Shown: piece after piece, positions 19,204 through 26,996 of the stretch
Numbering within the stretch: position 1 is the first letter of the stretch
Layout: the number at the start of each line of letters is the position of its first letter
Source of the DNA: Aeromonas caviae
GTDB taxonomy: Bacteria; Pseudomonadota; Gammaproteobacteria; Enterobacterales; Aeromonadaceae
Reading direction: 5' to 3'
Length of the DNA stretch: 64,000 nt
NCBI RefSeq assembly: GCF_000819785.1
Contig: NZ_CDBK01000041.1
Span: 88,523-152,522 of the forward strand
The notes under the pieces: generated by a model
Database searches by the model: none
What the model was told of the DNA's origin: nothing
Seen by the model: only the letters and a program-made list of their open reading frames with translations
Made by a program: the position numbers and the translations under genes

Positions 19204-19821
19204 ATGACCGAACTGTTAGCCGTTGTCGCCATTACTCTCTTTGCCGTCATCAGCCCCGGGCCCGACTTTGCCATGGTGTCGCGCAACAGCCTGCTGCTCT
19301 CGCGCCGCACCGGCGTGCTGACGGCGATCGGCATCGCGGCCGGGGTCTGCGTGCACGTGACCTACACCCTGCTGGGGGTGGGCTTGCTGATCCAGCAATC
19401 CCTCTGGCTGTTCAACCTCATCAAGCTGGCAGGGGCCGCCTATCTCATCTTCCTCGGCATCAAGATGCTGCGGGCCAAACCGGCTGCCGATGAAGAGAGC
19501 ATCTGTCAGCCTGCCCTCTCCAGCCTGGGGGCGCTGCGCACCGGATTTCTGACCAATGTGCTCAATCCCAAGACGACCATCTTCATCGTCAGCCTCTTCA
19601 TGCAGGTGGTGCAGCCGCAGACGCCGCTGGCGGTCCAGATCGGCTATGGCGCCTTCATCGCGCTGGCGCACGCCCTCTGGTTTGGTGCGGTGGCGCTCTT
19701 CTTCTCCACCCCTGCGGTGCGGGACCGACTGCTGGCGGTACGCCACTGGCTCGATCGGGTGTTCGGGGGCCTGCTGGTGGGATTCGGCATGTTGCTGGCA
19801 TTGACCCAGCAAACGCGCTGA
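19204..19821 (+). CDS. LysE/RhtB-family amino acid exporter
   Basis: Inner-membrane translocator of 205 residues predicted to export amino acids or homoserine-type compounds. The family signature is clear: an N-terminal segment FAVISPGPDFAMVSRNSLLL, then about six hydrophobic segments (GVCVHVTYTLLGVGLLI; LIKLAGAAYLIFLGIKML; NPKTTIFIVSLFMQVV; IALAHALWFGAVALFF; VFGGLLVGFGMLLAL). The ribosome-binding site is modest (AGGA eight bases before ATG). It is divergent from the LysR regulator gene. The substrate cannot be deduced from the sequence. A weak GC hairpin without a T-run follows the stop. Confidence 0.9.
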   Translation: MTELLAVVAITLFAVISPGPDFAMVSRNSLLLSRRTGVLTAIGIAAGVCVHVTYTLLGVGLLIQQSLWLFNLIKLAGAAYLIFLGIKMLRAKPAADEESICQPALSSLGALRTGFLTNVLNPKTTIFIVSLFMQVVQPQTPLAVQIGYGAFIALAHALWFGAVALFFSTPAVRDRLLAVRHWLDRVFGGLLVGFGMLLALTQQTR

Positions 19822-19936
19822 GGCGGGGAGGGGCGCTCCCCCTATCCACCCCCGACTGTAGGGTCTTGTTTTTCATGCCTTGGCAGCCACTTTTCGGTAG
19901 AATTGGCGCTCATTTTGAAGTCAGATGAGGCGCGGT

Positions 19937-21343
19937 ATGACGGTCAGGTTCCAGGCATTTCACAGCATCAAGGCGATTGGCAATCGGGAGGTGCTGTTCA
20001 ACTGGTCCAGAACCAACCCCCTCGGCGCCCTTGATCAGGTGTGGCGCCCGACGACCCGTGACGAGCTGCAGCAACTGCTGCGGGAATATCCCGAGCGCAA
20101 GCTGCGGCTCATCGGCTCCGGCCTCTCTTTCGAACCCATCCACAGCGTCTACGCCGAAGGCAGCCAGGCGCTGCTGGTGGACCTGCACCACCTGCGCGGC
20201 CAGCTGGACAAGACTGCCGATACGGTGACCTACCTGGCGGGGACGCCGCTTGATACCGTCTATGCCGATCTCATCGCCATGGATCGCATGCTGCCGGCAT
20301 CCCCCGGCGTCATCGGCATCCAGACCCTGGGCGGTGCGCTCAGCACCGGCACCCATGGGCAGGGATTGCACCAGTCCGCCCTGTGCGATGCGGTAGAGGC
20401 GATGACGGTGATGCTGGCCAATGGCGAGATCATCCGGGTTGATCGATCCGACCCGCGCTTCGGCGCCTTCGTGATGGGCATGGGGATGCTCGGCATCCTG
20501 CTGGATGTGACCCTCAACACCGTGCCCAACCGCATCATGCGCTGCACCAAGTTCACCACCGACTACCCCTTCCTGCTGGAACACAACGAGCGCCTCAACC
20601 GGGAGCACGCCTTCGTGAAGAGCTGGTGGTTCGCCTGGACCGGCGAGAGCCACATCTGGCTGGTGGATCCCGCCTCCGATGACGAGGTGGCCCGCTACCG
20701 GGCCGGGGGCAGCGAGCCGCTGGTGCTGGAGGGAGACATGGACGAGCGCATGAACCTGGCGCTCAATGCCACCATAGACGCAACCCTGCAGAAGATGGCC
20801 AGAGACACCAAGGACGAGGCCAGGGCAGGCGAGCACTTCGAGACGGTACGCCGCTTCAAGGACGCCTCGGATCTGGTGGGCAACGTCTACCAGATCCTCT
20901 GCAAGGGGATCCCTGCACCCCAGATCAACTGCGAGGTGGCCGTGCCCCTCGAACGCATGGGGGAGGCCCTTGAAATCCTGCAGGCATGGCAGGAGGCGAA
21001 CCCCGGCGTGCTGCACTACCCCTTCATCCTGCGCTGCACCGGTCCCTCCGTGGCCTGGCTCAGTGCCGCCCATGACAAGTCGGTGTGCTGGATAGGTTTT
21101 CTGGTCTATCTGGCGGCGGACGGGACCTTTGTCGGGGGCTCCATGGAGCAGATGCGCGAGTTGCAGCAACTGCTGGTGCCGCTTGGCGGCATTCCCCATT
21201 TCGGCAAGCACCTGGCGATGGACCTCTATGACTTCCCGGCCCTGTTGCCGCGCTGGCACGACTTCCTGGCACTGAAGCGGGAGCTTGACCCCCATGGCCG
21301 TTTCGAAAACCGCTGGCTCGGCGACCTGTTCGCCAACCGGTAA
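19937..21343 (+). CDS. FAD-binding oxidoreductase, D-arabinono-1,4-lactone oxidase family
   Basis: Flavoenzyme of about 468 residues with an N-terminal PCMH-type FAD domain: VWRPTTRDELQQLL, LRLIGSGLSFEPIHSV, GVIGIQTLGGALSTGTHGQG (typical of VAO-type enzymes), and VDRSDPRFGAFVMGMGMLGI. The C-terminal ALO domain ends with HFGKHLAMDLYDFPALLPRW and LDPHGRFENRWL. The typical HxGK motif (HFGK) that contacts the flavin and substrate is present. Family members oxidise sugar lactones or alditols; the substrate here is unknown. Start at 19937 is preferred over 19925 because AGG sits six bases upstream. No signal peptide is visible. It is followed closely by the CobW-type gene and its leader. Confidence 0.85.
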   Translation: MTVRFQAFHSIKAIGNREVLFNWSRTNPLGALDQVWRPTTRDELQQLLREYPERKLRLIGSGLSFEPIHSVYAEGSQALLVDLHHLRGQLDKTADTVTYLAGTPLDTVYADLIAMDRMLPASPGVIGIQTLGGALSTGTHGQGLHQSALCDAVEAMTVMLANGEIIRVDRSDPRFGAFVMGMGMLGILLDVTLNTVPNRIMRCTKFTTDYPFLLEHNERLNREHAFVKSWWFAWTGESHIWLVDPASDDEVARYRAGGSEPLVLEGDMDERMNLALNATIDATLQKMARDTKDEARAGEHFETVRRFKDASDLVGNVYQILCKGIPAPQINCEVAVPLERMGEALEILQAWQEANPGVLHYPFILRCTGPSVAWLSAAHDKSVCWIGFLVYLAADGTFVGGSMEQMRELQQLLVPLGGIPHFGKHLAMDLYDFPALLPRWHDFLALKRELDPHGRFENRWLGDLFANR

Positions 21344-21352
21344 GGATCTGAC

Positions 21353-21418
21353 ATGACCGATATGCAAGACACTCGCTTACTCATCCTCCTGCCGATCAGA
21401 GGGGGGGCAACCCGATGA
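21353..21418 (+). CDS. Leader ORF whose start duplicates that of the CobW-family gene
   Basis: A 21-codon ORF with its own ribosome-binding site (AAGGA, 7 bases before ATG). It begins MTDMQDTR, exactly like the downstream GTPase, and then diverges into a hydrophobic stretch (LLILLPI). Its TGA overlaps the GTPase start as ATGA, the classic arrangement for translational coupling. The first 24 bases match the GTPase start at 21 positions, but the copies are 62 bp apart and so out of frame. It is either a duplication scar or a functional leader peptide; translation is unproven. Confidence 0.5.
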   Translation: MTDMQDTRLLILLPIRGGATR

Positions 21419-22542
21419 CAGACATGCAAGACACCCGCATCCCCGTGACCCTGCTGACCGGTTTTCTCGGCAGCGGCAAGACCACCTTGCTCAACCACTG
21501 GGTCAAGCAGCCCGAGCTCGGGGAGTGCGCCGTGCTCATCAACGAGTTCGGCTCCGTGGGGCTGGATCACCATCTGGTACAGCAGGTGGACGAGCAGGTG
21601 GTGCTGCTCGATTCCGGCTGCATCTGCTGCTCGGTGCAGGGCTCCCTGGTGGAGGCGCTGCAGGGGCTCTTCATGAAGGCCATCCAGCGCAAAATCAAAC
21701 CCTTCAAACGGCTGATCATCGAGACCACGGGTCTGGCCGATCCGGCCCCTGTGCTGTTCACGTTGAGGGAAGAGGGCTTTATCGCCCAGCGCTACCGCTT
21801 CGATGGCACCGTCACCGTGGTGGATGCCGGCCATATCGAGCAGCAGCTTGCGGCTCAATATGAGGCGGTCAAACAGGTGGCGCTGGCGGATCTGCTGGTG
21901 GTGAGCAAGGGCGATCTGGTGGATGAAGAGACCCTTGCGCGGGTGGAAGCCCAACTGGCGGCCCTCAATCCGGCAGCCCCCATCCAGCGGGTCAGCAATG
22001 GGGTGCTCTCGCCCGCGGTGCTGGAGAAGCTCGGCGCCTACAACGAGGCGGCGGGGCGCGACGTGCGCCAGTTGCTGGCCTGGCTGCGTACCGAATCCCC
22101 GAAACAGGGGCTGGCTTCGCCCATGCAGCCGAAGATGACGCCGTTTGCCGCCAAGGTGGGGACGGCAGCGCCCACCCGCTTCGAGCACGGCAATATCGAA
22201 AGTTTCTCCCTGCGCATCGGCGAGCCGCTCAAGCCTTCCCGCCTGCTGGCCGCCATCGACGCGGTGCAGGCACAATACGGCGATGCCCTGCTGCGCCTCA
22301 AGGGGATATTGCAACTGGAAGGGGAGAGCCAGCCAGTGGTGATCCACGGCGTGCACGGCCAGCTCTATCCGTTGCAGGCGCTGGGGGAGTGGCCCGAAGG
22401 CAAGGCCCAGTCCCGGCTGGTGTTCATCGTGAAGAGCCAGGACAGGGTAGGTATAGAGCAGTTGTTCCTCTCGACCCTCAAGGCCCCCGAACCCAGCCTG
22501 GAAGAGCACCTCAAGGCCATGCTCGGCCAGCCGGATGCCTGA
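21415..22542 (+). CDS. CobW/COG0523-family metal-linked GTPase
   Basis: G3E-family GTPase of 375 residues in the COG0523 group (relatives: YjiA, YeiR, ZigA, ZNG1), thought to be metallochaperones, often for zinc. The Walker A motif GFLGSGKTT is at residues 16-24, the metal motif CICC at C69-C71-C72 (DSGCICCSV), a switch-type ETTGLADPAP, and a nucleotide-specificity SKGD. The C-terminal CobW_C domain begins near HGNIESFSLRIGEPL. Translation probably couples to the upstream leader ORF (ATGA overlap), with an AGAGGGGGGG ribosome-binding site. No clear Zur box was seen nearby, so the metal remains an inference from the family. Confidence 0.9.
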   Translation: MTDMQDTRIPVTLLTGFLGSGKTTLLNHWVKQPELGECAVLINEFGSVGLDHHLVQQVDEQVVLLDSGCICCSVQGSLVEALQGLFMKAIQRKIKPFKRLIIETTGLADPAPVLFTLREEGFIAQRYRFDGTVTVVDAGHIEQQLAAQYEAVKQVALADLLVVSKGDLVDEETLARVEAQLAALNPAAPIQRVSNGVLSPAVLEKLGAYNEAAGRDVRQLLAWLRTESPKQGLASPMQPKMTPFAAKVGTAAPTRFEHGNIESFSLRIGEPLKPSRLLAAIDAVQAQYGDALLRLKGILQLEGESQPVVIHGVHGQLYPLQALGEWPEGKAQSRLVFIVKSQDRVGIEQLFLSTLKAPEPSLEEHLKAMLGQPDA

Positions 22543-22553
22543 TATGCTGATAT

Positions 22554-22580
22554 GACCCGCGCTCGTGCGGGTCTTTTCTT
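22554..22580 (+). terminator. Rho-independent terminator after the CobW-family gene
   Basis: GACCCGC / GCGGGTC with a six-base loop followed by TTTTCTT. It lies just before the ribosome-binding site of the MFS gene. Confidence 0.75.
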
Positions 22581-22603
22581 ATGTGATGAGGAGAGACAGA
22601 ATC

Positions 22604-23992
22604 ATGCCTGACAGCTCCCCGATGGTGACGCCCGCCCAGCGCAAATGGCTGCCCTGGCTGACGGCGGTCGGTTTTTTCATGCAGACCCTGGATGGCACCA
22701 TCCTCAACACCGCCCTGCCCAGCATGGCCGAGGCCCTGGGCGAGAGTCCGCTGCAGATGCAGTCCGTCATCATCGCCTACATGCTGACGGTGGCCCTGCT
22801 CATTCCCGCCTCCGGCTGGCTGGCGGACAGATTCGGCACCCGCCGGGTCTATCTGGTCGCCATCCTGCTGTTTACCCTGGGTTCCCTGGCCTGTGCCATC
22901 GCCAACACCCTGCCCATGCTGGTGATAGCCCGGGTGTTGCAAGGGGTCGGGGGGGCCTTGCTGATGCCTATCGGGCGTCTGGCGGTGCTGCGGGTCTACA
23001 GCAAGCATGAGCTGCTGAGGGTGATGTCGTTCGTCACCATCCCCGGTCTGCTCGGCCCCCTCATCGGCCCGGCCCTGGGGGGCTGGCTGGTGGAGGTGGC
23101 GAGCTGGCACTGGGTCTTCCTCATCAACCTGCCGGTGGGCTTGCTCGGCTTCGTGGCGAGCTGGCACTTCATGCCCGACCTGCGCCAGCACACCGCCAGG
23201 TTTGACTGGCAGGGGTTTGTGCTGTTCAGTGCCGGCATGGTGCTGGTATCCGTCGGTCTGCAAGGCCTGGGGGAGCACAGCATCTCAACCGGCTGGGCCC
23301 TGTTTGCGGTATTGTTCGGTCTGGCCGCCATGGCGAGCTACTGGCTCTATGCCGCCACGGCGGAGCAGCCCCTGTTCAGTCTGGCGCTGTTCAAGACGTC
23401 CACCTTCGCCATCGGTATCTGGGGCAATCTGTTTGCCCGCCTCGGCAGCGGCGCCATGCCGTTTCTCACCCCGCTCTTCCTGCAACTGGGGCTCGGCTTC
23501 TCCCCGAGCAAGGCGGGGATGACCATGATCCCCACGGTGATCGGCGCCATGCTGACCAAGACGCTGGTGAACAAGCTCATTCCGCGCATCGGTTATCGCC
23601 GCATCCTCATCGGCAACACCCTGGCGCTCGGGGCCATGATCGCGAGCTTCTATTTCATCGACAACCAGGTGCCCCACGGCGTACTGCTGGTGTGGCTGGC
23701 GGTCTTTGGTGCCATCAACTCCCTGCAATTTTCCGCCATGAACACCCTGACCCTGCAGGATCTCAGCAGCGAGCACGCCAGCAGCGGCAACGGTCTGCTG
23801 TCGGTGGTGATGCAGCTCTCCATGAGCCTGGGGGTGGCCATCGCCGCCAGCCTGCTGGGGCTCTTCTCCATCGGCCAGCCCGAGGAGAGTGGCCGCTGGC
23901 TGGAGGGGTTCCACCTCACCTATCTGTGCATCGGCCTGATGTCCATGCTGGCGGCGCTGATCTTCGCCCAGCTGGCGCGGGAAAAGCGCTGA
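22604..23992 (+). CDS. mdtD: MFS drug-type efflux transporter, MdtD-like (DHA2 family)
   Basis: Proton-driven inner-membrane exporter of 462 residues with about 14 hydrophobic segments, as in the DHA2 (EmrB/QacA) family. Motif A-like GWLADRFGTRRVYL and motif C-like GLLGPLIGPALGGWL are present, and the N-terminal block GFFMQTLDGTILNTALPSMA strongly resembles remembered E. coli MdtD (YegB). Start at 22604 is chosen for GAGGAGA nine bases upstream; an open frame continues upstream but runs through a terminator. It is not next to an mdtABC or baeSR system here, unlike in E. coli. The name therefore reflects sequence similarity, and substrates are unknown. Confidence 0.85.
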   Translation: MPDSSPMVTPAQRKWLPWLTAVGFFMQTLDGTILNTALPSMAEALGESPLQMQSVIIAYMLTVALLIPASGWLADRFGTRRVYLVAILLFTLGSLACAIANTLPMLVIARVLQGVGGALLMPIGRLAVLRVYSKHELLRVMSFVTIPGLLGPLIGPALGGWLVEVASWHWVFLINLPVGLLGFVASWHFMPDLRQHTARFDWQGFVLFSAGMVLVSVGLQGLGEHSISTGWALFAVLFGLAAMASYWLYAATAEQPLFSLALFKTSTFAIGIWGNLFARLGSGAMPFLTPLFLQLGLGFSPSKAGMTMIPTVIGAMLTKTLVNKLIPRIGYRRILIGNTLALGAMIASFYFIDNQVPHGVLLVWLAVFGAINSLQFSAMNTLTLQDLSSEHASSGNGLLSVVMQLSMSLGVAIAASLLGLFSIGQPEESGRWLEGFHLTYLCIGLMSMLAALIFAQLAREKR

Positions 23993-24001
23993 GTCCCAGG
24001 C

Positions 24002-24484
24002 TCAGGGGGCGGGCAGGTAGCTCACGTCGCAGGGCAATCGGGCCAGCAGTCCGGCCAGGTGGGTGGTCTCCAGCAGGAAAGTCTGCTCGGGGTGGCCCGG
24101 CGTCCAGGTAAAGGCGTGGTGATTCATGAGCACGGGATCCACCAGCAGGGGGATGTCGGCGCGGGGCAGGAAGGGGCAGACGGCTCCCGGCAGGCAGCCA
24201 ATCTCGGTCTGCATCTCGTCGGCGGTGCAGATGGAGGGTTTGGCACCGAGCGCCGCCTTGACCGCCTTGCTGTCGAGCCGGCCGTCCCTGTGGGTCAGCA
24301 GCAGGGCGAAGCGACCATCCTTGAATTTGAGGAAAAGGGTCTTGCTGAACTCGGCCTGCCAGCCGAGGCGAGCCTTGACCCGCTCGTCAGTGGCGTAATC
24401 GAGGATGGGTTCGTGCTCGAAGTGCTGGTGGGGCAGGTCGGTGAGCAACTGACGGTTGAAGTCGTGAATGGCATCGAGTGGCAT
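24002..24484 (-). CDS. YbaK/ProX-type aminoacyl-tRNA deacylase domain protein
   Basis: A 160-residue single-domain protein of the YbaK/prolyl-tRNA editing superfamily, which hydrolyses mischarged aminoacyl-tRNAs in trans. It shows the internal KTLFLKFKDGRFALLLTHRDG strand pair, DSKAVKAALGAKPSICTADEM, and the loop IGCLPGAVCPFLP, where YbaK relatives have the conserved glycine-proline turn. Near its end is HPEQTFLLETTHLAGLL. It resembles the stand-alone ProXp-ala or YbaK-like group, but the specificity (Ala, Cys or other) cannot be decided. The start is supported by AGGAGA close upstream of the ATG. It is monocistronic and convergent with the MFS gene, with only 9 bases between stops. Confidence 0.78.
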   Translation of the reverse strand: MPLDAIHDFNRQLLTDLPHQHFEHEPILDYATDERVKARLGWQAEFSKTLFLKFKDGRFALLLTHRDGRLDSKAVKAALGAKPSICTADEMQTEIGCLPGAVCPFLPRADIPLLVDPVLMNHHAFTWTPGHPEQTFLLETTHLAGLLARLPCDVSYLPAP

Positions 24485-24572
24485 GGGGTTCTCCTGTGAT
24501 GGCGGTCATCCTGCCACTTGCACCGGCGCAGGCCCAATCACCGTTTCTTATCCGTCATCAGCGGAGTCATCA

Positions 24573-24602
24573 ACAAGGGCACCCGAGGGTGCCCTTGTCG
24601 TT
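24573..24602 (-). terminator. Perfect 12-bp hairpin after folK
   Basis: ACAAGGGCACCC/GGGTGCCCTTGT separated by GA; likely terminator for folB-folK on the minus strand. The plus-strand flank TTGTCGTT recurs at two other hairpins in the window (29218-29233 and 61513-61528). Confidence 0.72.
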
Positions 24603-25111
24603 CAGTGATGCTGCAATTCGCCCGCTTCCCAGTGGAAGGGAATGGGGTCAAGGCGCTGGGAGGCTTTGTCGTAACCTGCCCACAGCTCACCGATGGTGCG
24701 ACCATCGATGGGATGGCGGAATGTGGGAGCCAGCTCCGCCAGCGGCCAGAGCACGAAGGCGTTGGTGAGGATCTCGCCGCGGGGCAGCACCAGCGGCGTC
24801 TCGCAGACCAGCTCGCCGTAGAGCAGCAGATCGAGATCCAGGGTGCGCGGGGCGAACTTCTTGGCATCCGGCTCGCGGCCGTGAGCGAACTCCATGGCGC
24901 GCAGCCGCTGGCACAGGGTCGCCAGGGGCAGCTCGGTATCGGCACCCACCACCAGGTTGTAGAAGGGGCGGCCGTTGAAGCCCACTGCCTCGCTCTCGAA
25001 TACCCGGGAGACCTGCAACTCGCCGAATTCGGCGTGCAGGGCATCGAGGCCGGCGCGGATATGGCGTTCCCGATCGATGTTGGATCCCAGACTGATATAG
25101 ATGCGGGTCAT
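24602..25111 (-). CDS. folK: 2-amino-4-hydroxy-6-hydroxymethyldihydropteridine diphosphokinase (HPPK)
   Basis: Folate biosynthesis enzyme that transfers pyrophosphate from ATP to 6-hydroxymethyl-7,8-dihydropterin. The 169-residue protein begins [18 protein letters not shown] (family signature LGSN). It has [13 protein letters not shown], then the catalytic [19 protein letters not shown] with the two magnesium-binding aspartates in DLDLLL, and [21 protein letters not shown]. Start at 25111 is set by family alignment and by its one-base TGATG overlap with the folB stop, which suggests translational coupling. The frame is open farther upstream inside folB, but that extension is antisense-like noise. 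Together with folB it forms a two-gene folate operon. Confidence 0.95.
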   Translation of the reverse strand: MTRIYISLGSNIDRERHIRAGLDALHAEFGELQVSRVFESEAVGFNGRPFYNLVVGADTELPLATLCQRLRAMEFAHGREPDAKKFAPRTLDLDLLLYGELVCETPLVLPRGEILTNAFVLWPLAELAPTFRHPIDGRTIGELWAGYDKASQRLDPIPFHWEAGELQHH

Positions 25112-25482
25112 CAGTTGGCGCTCGCAGCCGGCGTGCGATGGCGCAGGATCTCGACCCCGACACCTGCCGCATTGGGCACGGCACCCGGTTTGGTCAGGGT
25201 CACCTTGACCCACTGTACCCGCTCGTCTTCCAGCACCAGGGCGGCGACCTGCTCGGCCATGGTCTCGACCAGCTCCACTATCTTGCCCTGGGCGTGATCA
25301 CAGATCTTGCGAGAGAGGGTGGCGTAATCCAGCGCCAGATTGATATCGTCGGTTGCGGCGGCTGGGCGATTGTCAAACCCCATCTCGAGGTCGAAACAGA
25401 GCTTCTGGCGAATGCCCTTCTCCCACTCATATACCCCGATGGTGGTCAAAACCTCGAGTCCGCGAATAAACACCTTGTCCAT
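25111..25482 (-). CDS. folB: Dihydroneopterin aldolase
   Basis: Cytoplasmic enzyme converting 7,8-dihydroneopterin to 6-hydroxymethyl-7,8-dihydropterin and glycolaldehyde (and epimerising it), the step before FolK. It has 123 residues with the family start [21 protein letters not shown], the substrate-binding [26 protein letters not shown], and [19 protein letters not shown] with the conserved catalytic lysine region. The upstream sequence has only a weak purine-rich ribosome-binding stretch (AAGAAGAAG). It is divergent from plsY, the same arrangement as folB-plsY (ygiG-ygiH) in E. coli, and is followed by overlapping folK. Confidence 0.95.
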   Translation of the reverse strand: MDKVFIRGLEVLTTIGVYEWEKGIRQKLCFDLEMGFDNRPAAATDDINLALDYATLSRKICDHAQGKIVELVETMAEQVAALVLEDERVQWVKVTLTKPGAVPNAAGVGVEILRHRTPAASAN

Positions 25483-25653
25483 GACAGTACTTCTTCTTTA
25501 CTCTTGATGGGCTGTGAAAACAGCGCAGGGATGCAGGCCCGGCAAGCAGATTGCCGCTGGCGGCCGGTTTGGGCGACACGCTTTCGGGCAAGCCCGGGCC
25601 TGGGAATGTGGCCCGCATCATACCCCATTCATATCGTGGTAAAAACGACCAAG

Positions 25654-26316
25654 ATGACGGCCCTGACGATTTTGATGATTATTCTGGCCTATCTGGGCGG
25701 CTCGCTGTCCAGTGCCGTGCTGGTTTCCCGCATCACGGGTCTGCCGGATCCCCGTGACCATGGTTCCCACAACCCGGGGGCGACCAATGTGTTGCGCCTC
25801 GGCGGCCGGATGGCGGCGCTGATCGTACTGCTTCTCGACGTGCTCAAGGGGATGGCCCCCGTCTACCTCGCCTGGTATCTGCAGATCAAGCCCGTCTACC
25901 TCGGCTTTATCGGGGTGGCCGCCTGTCTGGGCCACATGTACCCCCTCTTCTTCCACTTCCGTGGCGGCAAGGGCGTCGCTACCGCCCTCGGTACCATGCT
26001 GCCCATCGGCTTTGCCATGGGGGGCGCCGTCATCACCACCTGGTTGCTGGTGCTGCTGGTGAGCGGCTATTCGTCACTGGCGTCCATCGTGACCGTGTTG
26101 CTGACTCCGCTCTTTACCTATCTGCTCAAACCGGAATACACGTTGCCGGTCTCCCTGCTCTCCTGTCTCATCCTGATCCGTCATCACGAGAACATTACCC
26201 GCCTGCTCAAGGGGGAGGAGTCCCGCCTCTGGGGGCGCCGGGGAGCGGTCCCGCCAGCAGAAGTGATGAAAATGGATGATGCTGCGCAAAAAAGAGACGA
26301 ACGAGACGAAAAGTGA
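25654..26316 (+). CDS. plsY: Glycerol-3-phosphate acyltransferase PlsY
   Basis: Integral membrane enzyme that acylates glycerol-3-phosphate using acyl-phosphate, the first step of phospholipid synthesis. It has 220 residues and five or so TM segments. The family motifs are [19 protein letters not shown] then [12 protein letters not shown] (motif 1), [21 protein letters not shown] (motif 2) and [14 protein letters not shown] (motif 3). The start at 25654 aligns with the E. coli protein, although no strong ribosome-binding site is visible. The frame is open far upstream (to about 25138) across the folB gene and that part is not coding. The tail is longer and more charged than usual. The tRNA operon promoter begins 10 bases after its stop. 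Confidence 0.95.
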   Translation: MTALTILMIILAYLGGSLSSAVLVSRITGLPDPRDHGSHNPGATNVLRLGGRMAALIVLLLDVLKGMAPVYLAWYLQIKPVYLGFIGVAACLGHMYPLFFHFRGGKGVATALGTMLPIGFAMGGAVITTWLLVLLVSGYSSLASIVTVLLTPLFTYLLKPEYTLPVSLLSCLILIRHHENITRLLKGEESRLWGRRGAVPPAEVMKMDDAAQKRDERDEK

Positions 26317-26325
26317 AATTTCCCG

Positions 26326-26354
26326 TTGACCACCTGCCCTAAAATCCGTTTAAT
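26326..26354 (+). promoter_or_regulatory. Sigma-70 promoter of the tRNA operon
   Basis: TTGACC, 17-bp spacer, TTTAAT, followed by a GC-rich discriminator (AGCGCCC) typical of stringently controlled stable-RNA promoters, ten bases before the first tRNA. Confidence 0.8.
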
Positions 26355-26363
26355 AGCGCCCAC

Positions 26364-26439
26364 GCCCAGATAGCTCAGTCGGTAGAGCAGGGGATTGAAA
26401 ATCCCCGTGTCGGCGGTTCGATTCCGTCTCTGGGCACCA
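26364..26439 (+). tRNA. tRNA-Phe (GAA), copy 1
   Basis: 76-nt cloverleaf with acceptor GCCCAGA/TCTGGGC, anticodon loop TTGAAAA (GAA), TTCGATT T-loop and encoded CCA. Identical to the copy at 26571. Confidence 0.97.
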
Positions 26440-26491
26440 TATTTTGGTGCCATGAAATAAAAACGTGTTCATGCACAATGGTTTGAAGTGT

Positions 26492-26567
<76 letters not shown>

Positions 26568-26570
26568 TTT

Positions 26571-26646
26571 GCCCAGATAGCTCAGTCGGTAGAGCAGGGG
26601 ATTGAAAATCCCCGTGTCGGCGGTTCGATTCCGTCTCTGGGCACCA
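26571..26646 (+). tRNA. tRNA-Phe (GAA), copy 2
   Basis: Base-for-base identical to 26364-26439, only three bases after the tRNA-Thr CCA end. Duplicated within the operon. Confidence 0.97.
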
Positions 26647-26654
26647 CGAATAAT

Positions 26655-26730
26655 TCCTCCTTAGCTCAGTCGGTAGAGCGACGGACTGTTAATCCGCAGG
26701 TCGCTGGTTCGAGCCCAGCAGGAGGAGCCA
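26655..26730 (+). tRNA. tRNA-Asn (GTT)
   Basis: 76-nt cloverleaf with acceptor TCCTCCT/AGGAGGA, anticodon loop CTGTTAA (GTT), encoded CCA. Last gene of the operon. Confidence 0.96.
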
Positions 26731-26732
26731 AA

Positions 26733-26766
26733 TAAAAAGCCCAGCAGCAATGCTGGGCTTTTTCTT
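26733..26766 (+). terminator. Rho-independent terminator of the tRNA operon
   Basis: AAAAGCCCAGCA / TGCTGGGCTTTT with a GCAA tetraloop, then TTCTTTT. A textbook terminator, usable in both directions. Confidence 0.94.
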
Positions 26767-26996
26767 TTCCCGTTTTTCGATGTTCCGCTTCCCGCTGTTC
26801 GAAAAGCGTCCTGTCCGGTGACAAAGCTGTCGCAGCGCCCCTCTTGAATCTTTCCTCCCAGTGACTTGGCCCGTCTGCCGAGTATGATGGCGTGGTGAGT
26901 CCCTATGCTGTGCCCGCCGGATCACCCTGTCGTGATCGACGCTTGCCGTCACCCCGGCCCGGCAAAACGGGATCGGTTTCTTGAGTGAGGTCATGC

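Noticed and set aside
19825..19841. GGGGAG/CTCCCC hairpin after the LysE-family gene as a terminator
   Set aside because: Short stem and no T-run.
25138..25653. Open upstream extension of plsY across folB
   Set aside because: The PlsY N-terminus aligns with ATG 25654; the extension is antisense to folB and has no family match.
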